Source: Bubalus kerabau (Eukaryota; Chordata; Mammalia; Artiodactyla; Bovidae). From it: 64,000 nt of DNA. This document shows positions 23,331 to 35,157 of this stretch, piece after piece. The stretch is taken from NCBI RefSeq assembly GCF_029407905.1, contig NC_073643.1, positions 39,900,501 through 39,964,500 on the forward strand, read 5' to 3'. Under the pieces are notes generated by a model. The model had not been told where the DNA came from and made no database searches. It worked only from the letters and a program-made list of their open reading frames with translations. The position numbers and the translations under genes were made by a program. Position 1 is the stretch's first letter. Each line of letters begins with the position of its first letter.

Positions 23331-23599
23331 TCAGTAAATATTTAAAAATCCCCCAATGTTAAATTGGTCAGGACAGCACAGAGATGGGATTGTGGCTGCC
23401 TAGTTACACAAGTCTTTGCTTAAATTCCAACTTCTTTATTCCTTGAAGGATGATTGACACATTTTACCTTCACTGAGCCTCTTCTCAAGGGAAAATGATA
23501 GTATCTCCTTCAAAATGTTATCACTTTAGGAGATAAATGAAATGATATTTAGGTCTTAGCATATGTCCTAGCATATTATAAATACTCAACAAGAGATGT

Positions 23600-24548
23600 T
23601 GCTGTCATTGTTCAGTCACCAAGTCGTGCCCAACTCTTTGCAACCCCATGGACTGCAGCACGCCAATCCTCCCTTTCCCTCACCATCTCCCGGAGTTTGC
23701 CGAAGTTCATGTCCATTGAATCAGTGATGCCATCCATCTATCTCATCCTCTGTTGCCCTCTTCTACTTCTGCCTTCAGTATTTCCCAGCATCAGGGTCTT
23801 TTCCAATGAGTCAGCTCTTCTCAACAGACGGCCAAAGTATGACAGCTTCAGCTTCAGCATCAGTCCTTCCAATGAATATTCAGGACTGATTTCTTTTAGG
23901 ATTGACTGGCTTGATCTCCTATCCAAGGGATTCTGGAGTCTTCTCCAGCACCACAGTTCAAAAGCATGAATTCTTTGATGCTCTGCTTTCTTTATGGTCC
24001 AGCTCTCACATCTGGACATGACTACTGGAAAGACCATAGCCATGACTATACAGATTTTGTCAGCAAAGTGATGCCTTTGCTTTTTAATACACTATCTAGG
24101 TTTGCCATAGCTTTCCTTCCAAGAAGCAATCATCTTCTAGTTTGATGGCTGCAGGCACCATCTGCAGTGATTTTAGACCCCAAGAAAAGGAAATCTGTCA
24201 TTGTTTCCAACTTTTCCCCTTCTGTTTGCCATGAAGTGATGGGACCGGATGCCATGATCTTAGATTTTTTTAATGACTTTTAAGCCGGCTTTTTCATAGT
24301 CCTCTTTCACTCTCATCAAGAGGCTCTTTAGGTACTCTTTGCTTTCTGCCATTAGAGTGGTATCATCTGCGTATCTGAGATTGTTGATATTTCTCCTGGC
24401 AGTCTTATTTCCAGCTTATAACTTATCCAGCCCAGCATTTGTCATGATGTGCTCTGCATATAAGTTAAATAAACAGGGTGACAAGTAAACAGCCTTGTCA
24501 TACTCCTTTCTCAATTTTGAACCAGTCAGTTGTCCCATATAAGGTTCT
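23600..24548 (-). mobile_element. BovB LINE, 5'-truncated, old subtype
   Basis: Antisense BovB with its 3' end at about 23600 ('gctgtcattgttcagtcacc', the AACAAT-type tail). The body keeps 'gatgccatccatctatctc', 'cagggtcttttccaatgag' and 'tggtatcatctgcgtatctg'. Frames are broken; one 101-codon minus-strand piece (23738-24043) keeps 'SRCESWTIKKAEHQRI' of the post-RT region. Truncated at about 24548 next to an 11-bp inverted repeat. Confidence 0.94.
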
Positions 24549-24589
24549 AAGAGATGAATGTTATGATATTCTCTTAGAACTTCTTGGTT

Positions 24590-25045
24590 GTAACTTAAAA
24601 AAAAAAAAAAAAAGTAGGTATTTTATTGGCTTATGGCTTTAAAAATCCAGGCATAGAGCAGGCTTGAGTTAATGCTGGACTTTCTAGATGCCAATAATGA
24701 TATTATTAAGAAGCTTGCTCTCTCGCTCTCTCTCTCTCTTTCTCTCTTTCTTGGCACCATTTTGCCTTGGTACCAACTTCACTCACAAACAAGCATTGTA
24801 TATGATGGCAGGAGCCTACCAAACCCTATAGAAAGAAATCTGCTTTCAATATTTCCAACAAAATTTGTACATTGGCTATCACTGAGCCTACATGATTTTT
24901 GTGTCTGTCCCAGAAACAGTGTATGACGAGGATAATAAAAATGCTGATTGGCCAGGCCTGGGTCACAATGACTATCTCTGGACCTAAAGGAAGTGAATTC
25001 CAATTGCCAGTTCTGCCTGGATCAGGAGAGGTAAATGGGGTTCCC
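24590..25045. repeat. Old interspersed repeat of unnamed family with internal CT microsatellite
   Basis: An A-run (24598-24614) is followed by 'gtaggtattttattggctt', a CT microsatellite (24719-24752), then 'ctgattggccaggcctgggtc'-type sequence near 24945. This order recurs in mammalian genomes as I remember it, but I cannot name the family. Confidence 0.45.
24719..24752 (+). repeat. CT microsatellite
   Basis: Interrupted (CT)n run with single G and TT interruptions. Likely polymorphic. Confidence 0.9.
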
Positions 25046-25289
25046 AAGTAAATTTAGAAAAAAGAATTGATCCTGCACAGGCAAAACAGTGGTTATTCTT
25101 CATCATTGCATTATTATCAAATTATTTTAATTTTTTTAAAAATCCAACTCTAGCCAAGGAATAAAAGGTCATCAAATTGCCACCTAATGTGAAACCTGAG
25201 AAAACTTCTCATGCAGCACAATTTTGACAGTCTGGTTCTTTGTGGTGGCTTAAATTTCCCTGTTAGTGGGTAATGTTTAAACCAACCAA

Positions 25290-25998
25290 ACAGCAAGACT
25301 GGCAGTTTAAACATGTGTCCATCAGTTCCTTGACGTTTCTCCTCTCAAGTGTTGGAGCTTAATTCTACTCCCCTTGAACAAAAGGATTCACTGGACTGAA
25401 TGAATCCTGCAGATGAACAGAATATGGGAGGAATGATCATGTGTGACTTCTGAAGTGAAAGTCACTCACTTGTGTCCAACTCTTTGCCACCCCATGGACT
25501 TTACAGTCCATGGAATTCTCCAGGCCAAAATACTGGAGAATACAGGCCTTTCCCTTCTCCAGGGGATCTTCCCAACCCGGGGATTGAACCCAGGTCTCCT
25601 GCATTGCAGGTGGGTTCTTTACCAGCTGAGCCATAAGGGAAGCCCAAGAATGTGGAGTGGGTAACCTATCTGTTCTCCAGCAGGTCTTCCTGACTCCAGG
25701 AATCATATTATTCCTGGAGAATGGAAGCTTCCTATCAACAACCAGTGAGAAATGAAGGCCTCCAGTCAACAACCACTATGTTGGAAGCAGGTCCTCCAGT
25801 TCCAGACCAGCCTTTATGCCTGTGGCATCAACCCACATCCTGACTGTAACCACAGGAGAGACTCTGAGCAAGAACCACCAATCCAGGCCTCTCCCTGACC
25901 CTCAGAAACTGTGGGAAATCACAAATGTGTGTTTCTGTAAACCACTAATGGTTAAGGTAACTTGTTACACAGAAATAGATATAAGGACACCAGAGTAA
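25290..25998 (+). mobile_element. LTR-like old repeat, split by a Bov-tA
   Basis: Left part: 'tccttgaacaaaaggattcac', 'gacttctgaag'. Right part: 'gaccctcagaaactgtggga', 'ggtaacttgttacacagaaa', 'tagatataaggacacc'. The right end resembles the 3' end of MaLR-type LTRs. A Bov-tA at 25452-25646 separates the halves. Confidence 0.45.
25452..25646 (-). mobile_element. Bov-tA SINE
   Basis: Antisense Bov-tA from 'gaagtgaaagtcactcactt' to 'accagctgagccataaggga' and 'agccc'. The B-box complement ('ggggattgaacccaggtct') is well kept. No clear target duplication is seen. Confidence 0.93.
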
Positions 25999-26079
25999 AG
26001 AAAATTGGAGTAATAGCATGAGATAAGTATTAGGAGAATTTTCAGGAGATATAAGTTTGTATTTTGGGCAAATTAAGCA

Positions 26080-26185
26080 TCAGTATTTTTGCACTAATGA
26101 CTTAATTTCTCTGAGCTTTAGTTTCTCCAAACATGAACTGGAAAACAGTACCTTCCTGCATATTTTACAAGAACTAGTGATGATC
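26080..26185 (+). repeat. Possible MIR 3' half
   Basis: 'tgacttaatttctctgagc' and 'tttagtttctccaaacatg' match the MIR pattern of 'acttaacctctctgagcctcagtttcc'-like words in short pieces. Weak. Confidence 0.35.
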
Positions 26186-26449
26186 CAACTATATAATGTA
26201 GGCATCACTTAAGATAGTAAAACAAACAGCAATTGTATCATATCACAGTATGGGAGAAAACTTTTAAATTATTAACTGTGTAAAAAATTGGGGATCTTAC
26301 AATTGTAAGGGAATGTGTAGTTCATTCTTTTGTATTTTGTGCATTTAAGATTTGCCTTTCAGTCACAGGATCCAAGAAAGTTAAATGAATAGCGAAGGTC
26401 ACAGAGAAGCAGAGGGGGAATGCAGGACGGAGAAAAATCACTCATCAAT

Positions 26450-26860
26450 CATTTTTACCCTTTATAACTCTCATGGGTTGGCTTCTCCTTGAAGTAGGCT
26501 CTGAGACAAAGTTGAACATGTGAGATATTTTTAAGGAGGGTGCTTGGGACAAACCCCTGTTGAGGAGAAGGAAGCAGAATTGGGCAGAGGGTGATGTGGA
26601 GCTGCCATACAGGTCCAGTGCCAGCCTGGACCAACCCCACAGGAAACTCTGGAAACAAAATGACCCATCAAAGCTGTCCTGCATTGGGCCGACTTGGTCC
26701 AGCCTTTACACAGTCACCTTGATCCATCACTGAGGAAAGCTCATGACCTTGGAGAAGTCAGCTCTCTGAAGCTGAGGCAAGTCCTAAAGTAATTGGTGAG
26801 AGAAATCTGTCTGCTAAGGGTACTTTCAGCAGCTGCAGCAACAGCTTGCAGAGGGACATG
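26450..26860 (+). repeat. Unnamed old interspersed repeat, copy 1
   Basis: 'gttggcttctccttgaagta', 'ggctctgagacaaagttga', 'gagatatttttaaggagggt', 'gcttgggacaaacccctg' and 'aagcagaattgggcagagg'. The order is shared with 37535-37935, so both look like members of one dispersed family. Confidence 0.5.
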
Positions 26861-27721
26861 GGTGGCTCATCACGGTGCTCACTGCAATCATGATATATGT
26901 GCCTGGCACCTCATAGGCAATTAATAACTAAGAGCCACTAGCTGGCTCTGGCTCCAGGCCACTCTACAGCATGGCTGTGATCTCTCTCCCTGTAACCATG
27001 AGGGAGCTTCATCCCCTGCAGCCTCCAGCTTCAGGGAGCCCCAAACTGAAACTAGTAGACACAGGGTGAACCTCAGGAAACCATCAGAGGAGACTGTCTT
27101 ATCAATGCCCTAATGTGTACTGGGCAGTGAGTCTTGTTCTTAACAGACCATTTCTAGGAGCTCTGGATCATGCAGGGATCTCTCCGGAATGCCTGGGGTC
27201 TGGCGCAGAAGAGGAAGACTGCTGTGTGTGCTGCCAGGCACTGTTTCCTTGCCCAGGGTTTCTTTCTTGGCCTTTGGTTAGCACAGAGCTGTCTGCTAGC
27301 TGCAGCTGACCTGTCAGTGATGGTCTGCAGCCCGAGCCAATAAAGCAGGCAGCTGTTCATGGTGGAGGTGGGGTTCTCCATCAGGGAAGGCTCAGCCAGC
27401 TCCTCCAATTCAGGCAAGGACAAGCCTACTAATCCTCAACCGCCACGCTGTACAGAAGAAATCAGGTCAAATGAATATCACAGGCAGCCTTGAAGGAAAA
27501 GAAATGACCAGAGCTGAGCCTCAGGGAAATGTGAAAAGGGAGGACGGCTGATTTTTCTTGCCTGGCAGTGAAGGGTTTATGGACAGACTACACTTAGGAG
27601 CTGATTAACTCCCCCTTCCCTCTGCCTTTCTCAGGCATCGCCCGGAATTTATACATAGAATTTGAGTGATTGTCCTATTGTAACAACTAAGGGGCAGCAG
27701 TAAGCATACCAGCATTGCAGG
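26861..27721. other. Unassigned stretch, comparatively GC-rich
   Basis: Bases 26880-26935 may be a MIR tail ('tgcctggcacctcatagg'). The 64-codon frame 27115-27309 is Cys-rich by chance composition and has no domain. Bases 27440-27700 are repeat-free, with 'gctgattaactcccccttcc', and are a weak conserved-element candidate. Confidence 0.35.
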
Positions 27722-27835
27722 GACTTTCATTCATTTATTCATTCAGCAAATATGCTGCGCTAAGCATACAGCTACAGCAGGAAGCAGACAGCAGTCCATT
27801 TTCCTAGCCACAGACTATGATATTACAGGGCCCAT
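27722..27835 (-). repeat. L2 LINE 3' end, antisense
   Basis: 'ttcattcatttattcattc' and 'agcaaatatgctgcgctaag' followed by 'acagctacagcaggaagcag' are the antisense L2 3' terminus. Confidence 0.65.
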
Positions 27836-28199
27836 ATCTCACAACTGAAATTTGCCTCCCATGTGAAGAGCATTGACCTCAATTCCCTAATCTTCACCAC
27901 CACCATTTCATTTTGACCTCTTCACCTCCCACCATGGATCTACCCACTCACTATTTATTTGTTGTTGTTTACAGCATCGAAAACCCCCAAGTTTGTTGCA
28001 CGTTAAACTGTAGAAAGATAGGCGGCCTTCTACCCTGTCTCCTGCTTCACGTCTTTAACTAATGTTGTCCTTCAGGGTCGCCCAGCTTCTTGCAACCCTT
28101 GTTCATCAGTAGCCCAGTTCATTTTCAGACAGATCTGAGTGACAGAGTTTTATTATTTACTCTCAGCTAAAATCAATTTGCTCTCTCGCAGCCTATCTC
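27836..28199. other. Unassigned stretch
   Basis: Nothing firm. It may be an upstream continuation of the L2 at 28200. Confidence 0.35.
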
Positions 28200-28500
28200 C
28201 AGAGTGTGACTCCCACTTCCTTCCAGTCTCTCCTCCAAGTGTCTGTCTTTCTAATTAGGCTACTAACTTCCTTTTAGGTCCTTGAATGTACCAAATTCTT
28301 TCCACCTTTACTGTTCACTTTGCTTGACATGCATATTCCTTCGGTTCATAGGGCTGTGATGAAGGCATCTTTCGGGTCTCAGTTTAAATGTCACTTCCTC
28401 AGGACAATCTTTTGTAAATCCTGAAATTATATTAAAATACTGCATCCTGTGACTTTTTCCTCTCAGTTTATTAGACGGGTCAGTGAATGAAATGGTTTCC
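28200..28500 (+). repeat. L2 LINE fragment
   Basis: 'acatgcatattccttcggtt', 'gggtctcagtttaaatgtca', 'cttcctcaggacaatctttt' and 'gtaaatcctgaaattat' follow L2 sense order (the 'caaatgtcacctcctcagagag' zone). Confidence 0.6.
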
Positions 28501-29049
28501 GTGTGGTTTTTGATACCATCTTTGGGGCTTCACTAAATAGATCTGGTTCCACTTCTTTTTGAGATCCCTTCCATTATTTGAATAATAGGTTTGTACCCTG
28601 TCTGACTTTTTTGCAGTCTGAACATCCTCAGCTCCTTCTGTGTTCCACTGAAGATCAAAGCATCAGCATGGCCTCTATTGTCCATAAGGCACCTTTCATA
28701 GTTCTATTTGATTCAAGCTGGTTTTGAACAGAACGGAATTTAAAGCATGGGAAGAAAAGAATCCTTGACAGAGGGCCAGCTGTGAATGAAAGGAACAAGG
28801 GATGGAAACAATGACAGGAAATCAATATAGTAATATTGCCAGAAGCGGCTAAGTATAGAAAAGCCTCACATTTATGATATTTATACCCTTCTTGCAAATA
28901 CCAAAAGACATTTTCCAGCCAGCCCTTTCCCCAGCAGGTCTAAAGTTCCTCTTGATACGGGGTAAGTCTGTATGTAAAACTGACATTATTAAATAATAAT
29001 GGCTTAGAGCCTTTTGAAACTTCTTTACTTTTAATATTTGTAAAAGTGG
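28501..29049. other. Unassigned stretch
   Basis: No repeat or gene recognised. Confidence 0.4.
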
Positions 29050-29440
29050 TGAAGTCAGTCATAGTGCCTGGGTCCTCCTCCTGTCTCTTACCCTTCTTTA
29101 GATCTAGAATCTTGCTTTAAAGAACCATTTCAACTCTGAGAGTTAGTTTCCTCATCTGTTAAAAAGAGGATGATAGCCCCTGTGTTGCATGCGTGCTCAG
29201 TCACCTCAGTTGCGTCCAACTCTTTGCGATGCTATGGACTGTAGCCGGCCAGGGTCCTCTGTCCATGGGATTCTCCAGGCAAGAATACTGGAATGGGTAG
29301 CCATTCCCTTTTCCAGGGGATCTTCCTGACCCAATGGTTGAACCCAGCATTGCAGGTAGATTCTTTACCACTGAGCCACTGGGTAAGCCCAACCCCTGTG
29401 TTAGTTGTCCATAAAAGATCAAATGATATAAAGCAAGCTG
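29050..29440 (+). repeat. MIR SINE, split by a Bov-tA
   Basis: 'gagttagtttcctcatctg' and 'ttaaaaagaggatgatagc' lie left of the Bov-tA. The MIR continuation ('aaaagatcaaatgatataaag') lies right of it. Confidence 0.5.
29187..29392 (-). mobile_element. Bov-tA SINE with 10-bp target-site duplication
   Basis: Antisense Bov-tA from 'gcatgcgtgctcagtcacct' to 'tgagccactgggtaagccca'. CCCCTGTGTT flanks it at 29177-29186 and 29393-29402. The B-box region has lost several bases ('ttgaacccagcattgcagg'). Confidence 0.95.
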
Positions 29441-29872
29441 ATGTACCATACAAATATAAGGTATGTTTAGGGAGATGATTTTACTTAGGGAATAATAAGA
29501 AACATGTTTTAAGTGAACCATCATGTTTTAATTGAATGTAGCTCTGGGAAGGATTTAATGTAAACTTTAAGCAGCTCACATTTTCACAAGTGGGATGTTG
29601 AGGGATATTTCTAGGGCTGTTGATTTGGTTTCAGAAGGCAGCCAGTGTGTGATAAGATTAGCAAGTAAGATTCTCTGATGGTGAATTCCAGTTTATGGAG
29701 GCAGACATCTCACCCCCAGAAGTGTGACTTTTCCTAACACACACAGAATCAGATTTTGGACTGAGAAATCCTTTAAAGAGTTACTTTATTTCCATGTTAA
29801 CATGAAAAGCCCTCCTTTCTATAGTTCAAGGAAAAAATGGATACAACATGATATTTGGGCAGTATATTTAGT
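29441..29872. other. Unassigned stretch
   Basis: No repeat or gene recognised. Confidence 0.4.
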
Positions 29873-30078
29873 GGTTCAAAGCAAGCTTTTGAAATCAGAT
29901 AGACAATGGTTCCAGTCCTAGCTCTGTGCCATGTAAGTTGTATGGTCTTGGCCATGTTGTCAATTAAGCCTAGTTTTCCTCATCCAAAAAGGTAACTATA
30001 TATCTCTCTATGTCTGTCTATATCTATCTTCATACAGTGCTTTGGCATATAGTAGGAGCTCAATAAATTAAAGTGGTT
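29873..30078 (+). repeat. MIR SINE
   Basis: 'ttttgaaatcagatagaca', 'tggttccagtcctagctctg', 'gttgtatggtcttggccat', 'agttttcctcatccaaaaag' and 'catatagtaggagctcaata' give a near full-length MIR. Confidence 0.75.
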
Positions 30079-30255
30079 TTCTTTGGTTTGAGGCAGAACT
30101 AAGGAAATATCTTATGCAATTATAAATACTGCAATGTAAATTGATATTTACTACAAATGTCTAACTCAAGTTCTACTAGGAAAGAGTCAAGAACAAAAAA
30201 TGAGTTTTAATACAATGATGAAAACATTTTTAATTTGTAATAGGAACTCATAGAT

Positions 30256-31627
30256 CAGATCAGATTAGTTCAGTTCAGTCGCTCAGTCGTGTCTGACTCT
30301 TTGCGACCCCATGAATTGCAGCACGCCAGGCCTCCCTGTCCATCACCAACTCCCGGAGTTCAGCCAGACTCACGTCCATTGAGTCAGTGATGCCATCCAG
30401 CCATCTCATCCTCTGTTGTCCCCTTCTCCTCTTGCCCCCAATCCCTCCCAGCATCAGAGTCTTTTCCAAGGAGTCAACTCTTCGCATGAGGTGGCCAAAG
30501 TACTGGAGTTTCAGCTTTAGCATCATTCCTTCCAAAGAAATCCCAGGGCTGATCTCATTCAGAATGGACTGGTTGGAATTCCTTGCAGTCCAAGGGACTC
30601 TCAAGAGTCTTCTCCAACACCACAGTTCAAAAGCATCAATTCTTCGGCGCTCAGCCTTCTTCACAGTCCAACTCTCACATCCATACATGACCACAGGAAA
30701 AACCATAGCCTTGACTAGACAGACCTTTGTTGGCAAAGTAATGTCTCTGCTTTTGAATATGCTATCTAGGTTGGTCATAACTTTCCTTCCAAGGAGTAAG
30801 CGTCTTTTAATTTCATGGCTGCAGTCACCATCTGCAGTGATTTTGGAACCCAAAAAAATAAAGTCTGACACTGTTTCCACTGTTTCCCCATCTATTTCCC
30901 ATGAAGTGATGGGACCGGATGCCATGATCTTCGTTTTCTGAATGTTGAGCTTTAAGCCAACTTTTTCACTCTCCTCTTTCACTTTCATCAAGAGGCTTTT
31001 TAGTTCCTCTTCACTTTCTGCCATAAAGGTGGTGTCATCTGCATATCTGAGGTTATGGATATTTCTCCCGGCAATCTTGATTCCAGTTTGTGTTTCTTCC
31101 AGTCCAGCGTTTCTCATGATGTACTCTGCATAGAAGTTAAATAAACAGGGTGACATATACAGCCTTGATGAACTTCTTTTCCTATTTGGAACCAGTCTAT
31201 TGTTCCATGTCCAGTTCTGACTGTTGCTTCCTGACCTGCATACAAATTTCTCAAGAGGCAGATCAGGTGGTCTGGTATTCCCATCTCTTTCAGAATTTTC
31301 CACAGTTTTGTTTATTGTGATCCACACAGTCAAAGGCTTTGGCATAGTCAATAAAGCAGAAATAGATGTTTTTCTGGAACTCTCTTGCTTTTTCCATGAT
31401 CCAGCGGATGCTGGCAATTTGATCTCTGGTTCCTCTGCCTTTTCTAAAACCAGCTTGAACATCAGGAAGTTCACGGTTCACATATTGCTGAAGCCTGGCT
31501 TGGAGAATTTTGAGCATGACTTTACTAGTGTGTGAGATGAGTGCAATTGTGCGGTAGTTTGAGCATTCTTTGGCATTGCCTTTCTTTGGGATTGGAATGA
31601 AAACTGACCTTTTCCAGTCCTATGGCT
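30256..31627 (-). mobile_element. BovB LINE, 1.37 kb, 5'-truncated, 12-bp target-site duplication
   Basis: GAACTCATAGAT flanks the element at 30244-30255 and 31628-31639. The 3' tail (30256-30280) has CAGAT and CAGTT pentamers. The minus-strand frame 30275-31474 (399 codons) encodes the C-terminal half of reverse transcriptase: the catalytic YADD is at residues 144-147, the region in frame starts near residue 106, and it continues through 'YGCESWTVKKAERRRIDAF' to the natural C-terminus. The upstream palm ('FIDYAKAFDCVDHNK') is in another frame (31290-31517), so at least two frameshifts separate the parts. It lacks the endonuclease domain and cannot be autonomous. Confidence 0.97.
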
Positions 31628-31639
31628 GAACTCATAGAT

Positions 31640-31849
31640 ATCATTTGTTAAAGTTGCCCTCAAATACACTCTGAAATCGATGTCTTAATAGATTTAAACC
31701 TTTGATATTGTTCTTTAAGCTACTTGGCAGAAAAATGATACAGGAAGCATTTAATATGCCCCCCACTCCCCCAGGTCATCTACCCAATGCCAAATCTCAA
31801 GATGCAGTCGAAATAGTCTCTATGCTCCCCCTTGCCCCCCTTATGCATT
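31640..31849. other. Unassigned stretch
   Basis: Short unassigned sequence with a C-rich run (CCCCCCACTCCCCC) near 31761. Confidence 0.4.
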
Positions 31850-32480
31850 CCCACATAACAGCCAAAACCATCCCCTTAAGACAGCAATTAGATCCAGTTA
31901 CCTCATTCCCAACAGCACTGCCATGTTGCCTAAAATCCTTCTATGACTTCTCCTTACATTTAAAATACAGTCCAGATTCCCTGCCATAGTTTATAAGGTC
32001 TGTCTAACTTTCAAACTTCTCCAAACTCATTCTGTGCCAAGGATCACATTGCTCAGTGTGCTCTAGACAACCCAGATTTAGAATAACACTTAGAACAAAC
32101 CAAGAGTTTATCTCTACCTGGAGCATTCCCCTGCCCTGTGTTCATCCTACCCTAATCCCCAAAATCCAAGTCTCTATTTAAATATCCCCTCCTTCAGAGA
32201 GGCCTTCTCAAACAAGCTTATCTAAGACAGCTCCTAGTCCCTCACTTTCTATCAAGGCACTTTGCGTCTGTCTTAAACACTTGTTACAAACTGTCATCAT
32301 TTTACTTATTTACACAGTCACTGGCTTTTGGTTTAGCTCCCCTTACTGAATATAAGCTTCATGAAAACAGGAACCAGCTCTTGAATCCAGAACACTATAT
32401 ATCACATAGTGTTTAGAATATAGAAAAACACTTGATGAAAACCTTTATGTGACTAACAATGAATAAATCCAAGTATCACC
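31850..32480 (+). mobile_element. L2 LINE 3' region
   Basis: 'aaatccttctatgacttctc', 'aaatacagtccagattcc', 'cccctccttcagagaggcct', 'tctcaaacaagcttatcta' and 'aagcttcatgaaaacagg' follow L2 sense order over about 600 bp. Confidence 0.72.
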
Positions 32481-33064
32481 TGTTTTTCTTCATGGTAGGT
32501 CCCTGAAGACAGCAGACTGGCAGACTGATCACCGTTTGGTGGTGTTTATTCACTCAATGTTTATTCACTTTAGAGAAAACACTTGCACATTACAGCCAAG
32601 CTTTCTCAGAAAATTAAAAGAAAAATTGAGGTTGTGCATGTGGCTTGTGAATTGCTGCTGAAAATTCTCAATGTTAACCCTGGTGCTATTGGATGAATTC
32701 ACTCCTTTCCCAACTCAGCCAGGAATCCAGAGGAAGGAAGGGGCAGGTCTAGGTCTTGAGGTGTGAAACCTTTATAGATGAGGGGTGTGGTGTCGATGTG
32801 TCCATAGAGACTCCATTCACATTTACCTTTGCAAGGTCAGGGATCAGGGTTGCCAACAGTGTCTCCCCTTTATCATTCCTCAGTAAACTTTCTTGCTGTC
32901 CATATCTCAGAGAACCCAAGCTGACTCAAGGGGCCTTCTTTGAGAAAAAAATAAATCATGAATACAAATTTAAATACACATCTTTTGTAAACAGTCTTTA
33001 TGGAGGTGGAGATCCTTGAGACTTAAGCTTCATTAGCACCAGAGCAAAGCCTCCTCTGCCAGAG
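32481..33064. other. Unassigned stretch
   Basis: No repeat or gene recognised. Confidence 0.4.
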
Positions 33065-33232
33065 GTTCCAGATCAAAGCTTCTCGAATGTGGCTGCACAT
33101 TAGAATCACTGGAGATCTTTAAAAATACTGATGCCTGTTTCCCACCTGGGTCTAGAGTGTGTCTTTGGCATCAAGGTGAATGAAAGCTCAAAGGATGGTT
33201 CTGATATTAGCCAGGGTTGAGAGCCACAGTTC
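33065..33232 (+). mobile_element. MER5-type hAT-Charlie DNA transposon
   Basis: 'cttctcgaatgtggctgcac', 'attagaatcactggagatc', 'tttaaaaatactgatgcctg' and, at the far end, 'agggttgagagccacag' match a non-autonomous MER5 element. Opposite ends form the expected degenerate inverted terminal repeats (CTTCTCGAAT / GTTGAGAGCCAC). Confidence 0.65.
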
Positions 33233-33702
33233 TTCTTGGATGCTTGGAGAGGCAGGTGATCATAAGAAGTTCTGATTCCTGAATTTGTTTTGAAGATAGG
33301 ACAGAATTCTGCTGCAGTGTTTACTCTCCTAACCAGCAATGTGATGCTGAACAAGACCCATACTATCTCTGAGGTTTTCTACATAGACGTGGAGAGTTGG
33401 CGTTGTATTACCTACTTCATTGAATCAAAGGAAGTAATGAGTATTATAACACCTTTGAAATTACTTTTTGGGTTACCAATAATGGTGATGCTGTGTGGAT
33501 CTTGCCAGATACAAGTGCCTATATAAGCATGGCATGGGAATAAGGATGGTGGGTAGAGAAATATACAATTTCCTGGTCACTTAACTCATAGAGAATATTT
33601 ACTTCTTGGAGGTAGCGATCATCTTGGGTGTTTGGTGGTATTAGTAATAAGTAATGACAGCAATTTTATAGGAAGGCAATTAGTTTTTCCTAAAATTAAC
33701 TA
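33233..33702. other. Unassigned stretch
   Basis: No repeat or gene recognised. Confidence 0.4.
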
Positions 33703-33885
33703 GATTGGCATTTCTTAATTTCTCTTGAGTATTTCACCTGCATCAGATTCTCTTGGAGGTACTGGTTTAAAATGTGGGTACCTGAATCCACATAAACTGC
33801 TTAAAATAAGGATGAGGGAAGGTGAAGAATAGGAGAAGAGTCTGCATTTTTAATAAGTGCTGCAGATAATTCTTAAGCAAAACAA
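33703..33885 (+). mobile_element. MER5-type hAT element, decayed
   Basis: 'cacctgcatcagattctctt', 'aaaatgtgggtacctgaat' and 'ctgcatttttaataagtgct' followed by 'gcagataattcttaagca' follow the MER5 interior. Terminal repeats are poorly kept. Confidence 0.5.
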
Positions 33886-34284
33886 GGTGCCATGTCACTT
33901 TTGCAGTGCATAGAGCCTGGTTAAAATGACAATGCCCTCCAATTCCTTGTGAAAAATGCATCTCCTTACAAATCTTAGCATATCTTCTTTGCATTTCTTA
34001 GCACCAGATCCAGCCCACTTGAAAGGACCCCTTGATAGCAAATTATTTGATTGAGTAGAATTGATTTTGCAGGTTAAAATGAAAAATATTGTGAAATGGG
34101 TTTAAGAATGCCGTGGATACAGAAGTAAACACTCAGCAGACATATTGTGCTATTTAAGGATGTAAATCTAAAATTCTTCATTCTGTAGCATTGATTCAGA
34201 ATAATCAGGAAAATGAATAACTGTTTTTATTGCTTCCTAGCACATGACACAGTAAATCTAATTCCTGTTTTCACCATTTCTCAT
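33886..34284. other. Unassigned stretch
   Basis: No repeat or gene recognised. Confidence 0.4.
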
Positions 34285-34404
34285 GTGAATCTTGACATAC
34301 CGCCCTAGCTGGTCTCTTCCTTAAGTCTTCCCCACCTAACAGGCCCATCCCGGTACTGCAGAGTGGTCTTTCTGGAATCCCCAAATATTCCCTACTTCAT
34401 TGCC

Positions 34405-34576
34405 TTCAGTGTTCATTGCTTCTACTCAAAGTGTAGTCTGTGGCCCAGAAGCATGAGTATTACCACAGAGCTTGTTAGAAATGCAGACTCCCCAGAGGTA
34501 TTGGATCAGAATGTACCTTCCTTCTAGCAAGATTCCCAGGTGATTTTTATGTTGTTACAATGTGAGAAGCCTTAGT
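34405..34576 (+). mobile_element. MER5-type hAT-Charlie element inside L2
   Basis: 'tactcaaagtgtagtctgtg', 'gcatgagtattaccacagag', 'cttgttagaaatgcagactc', 'tattggatcagaatgtacc' and 'cccaggtgatttttatgttg' are in MER5A order. Confidence 0.75.
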
Positions 34577-34878
34577 CTACAGCGTAAGGTACAAGCTTTG
34601 CTCCTTGTGATTTGGCCCCTGCTCCTCCCTCTAGCTCTGTCCCTTGCCTAACTTTCCTTCTACCTTCAGCAACTGCAAACCATCCACAGCTCTGCAAATG
34701 TACTCTGCTTTCCACTTACTCGTACTTCCACACTTGCTGTTCCCACAACCTGGAACTTGTCCGAGTATTCCTCCTCCACGTAGTCCCCCTGATCTCCCTG
34801 AGGGAGTTAGTGACTTTCCCTTTAGACATTATTCTGTATCATCACAAAATGATATGATTGTTATCTGTTTGCTTTCCT

Positions 34879-35157
34879 GCTGCTGCTACTGCTGCTAAGT
34901 TGCTTCAGTCGTGTCCGACTCTGTGCGACCCTATAGACGGCAGCCCACCAGGCTCCCCCGTCCCTGGGATTCTCCAGGCAAGAACACTGGAGTGGGCTGC
35001 CATTGCCTTCTCCAATGCATGAAAGTGAAAAGTGAAAGGGAAGTTGCTCAGTCGTGCCCGACTCTTAGCTACCCCATGGACTGTAGCCTACCAGGCTCCT
35101 CAGTCCATGGGATTTTCCAGGCAAGAGTACTGGAGTGGGGTGCCATTGCCTTCTCCA
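34879..35157 (-). mobile_element. Bov-A2 SINE with 12-bp target-site duplication
   Basis: Antisense dimer beginning 'gctgctgctactgctgctaa', with the linker 'atgaaagtgaaaagtgaaag' and ending 'ccattgccttctcca'. GTTTGCTTTCCT flanks it at 34867-34878 and 35158-35169. Confidence 0.97.

Noticed and set aside
27115..27309. A Cys-rich 64-codon frame as a small secreted peptide
   Set aside because: No signal peptide and no known cysteine spacing. The cysteines come from a GC-rich local composition.
30275..31474. A 399-codon minus-strand frame as a host gene
   Set aside because: Residues from about 106 onward are BovB reverse transcriptase. The earlier part is an out-of-frame reading of the same element. 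Target duplications bound the element.
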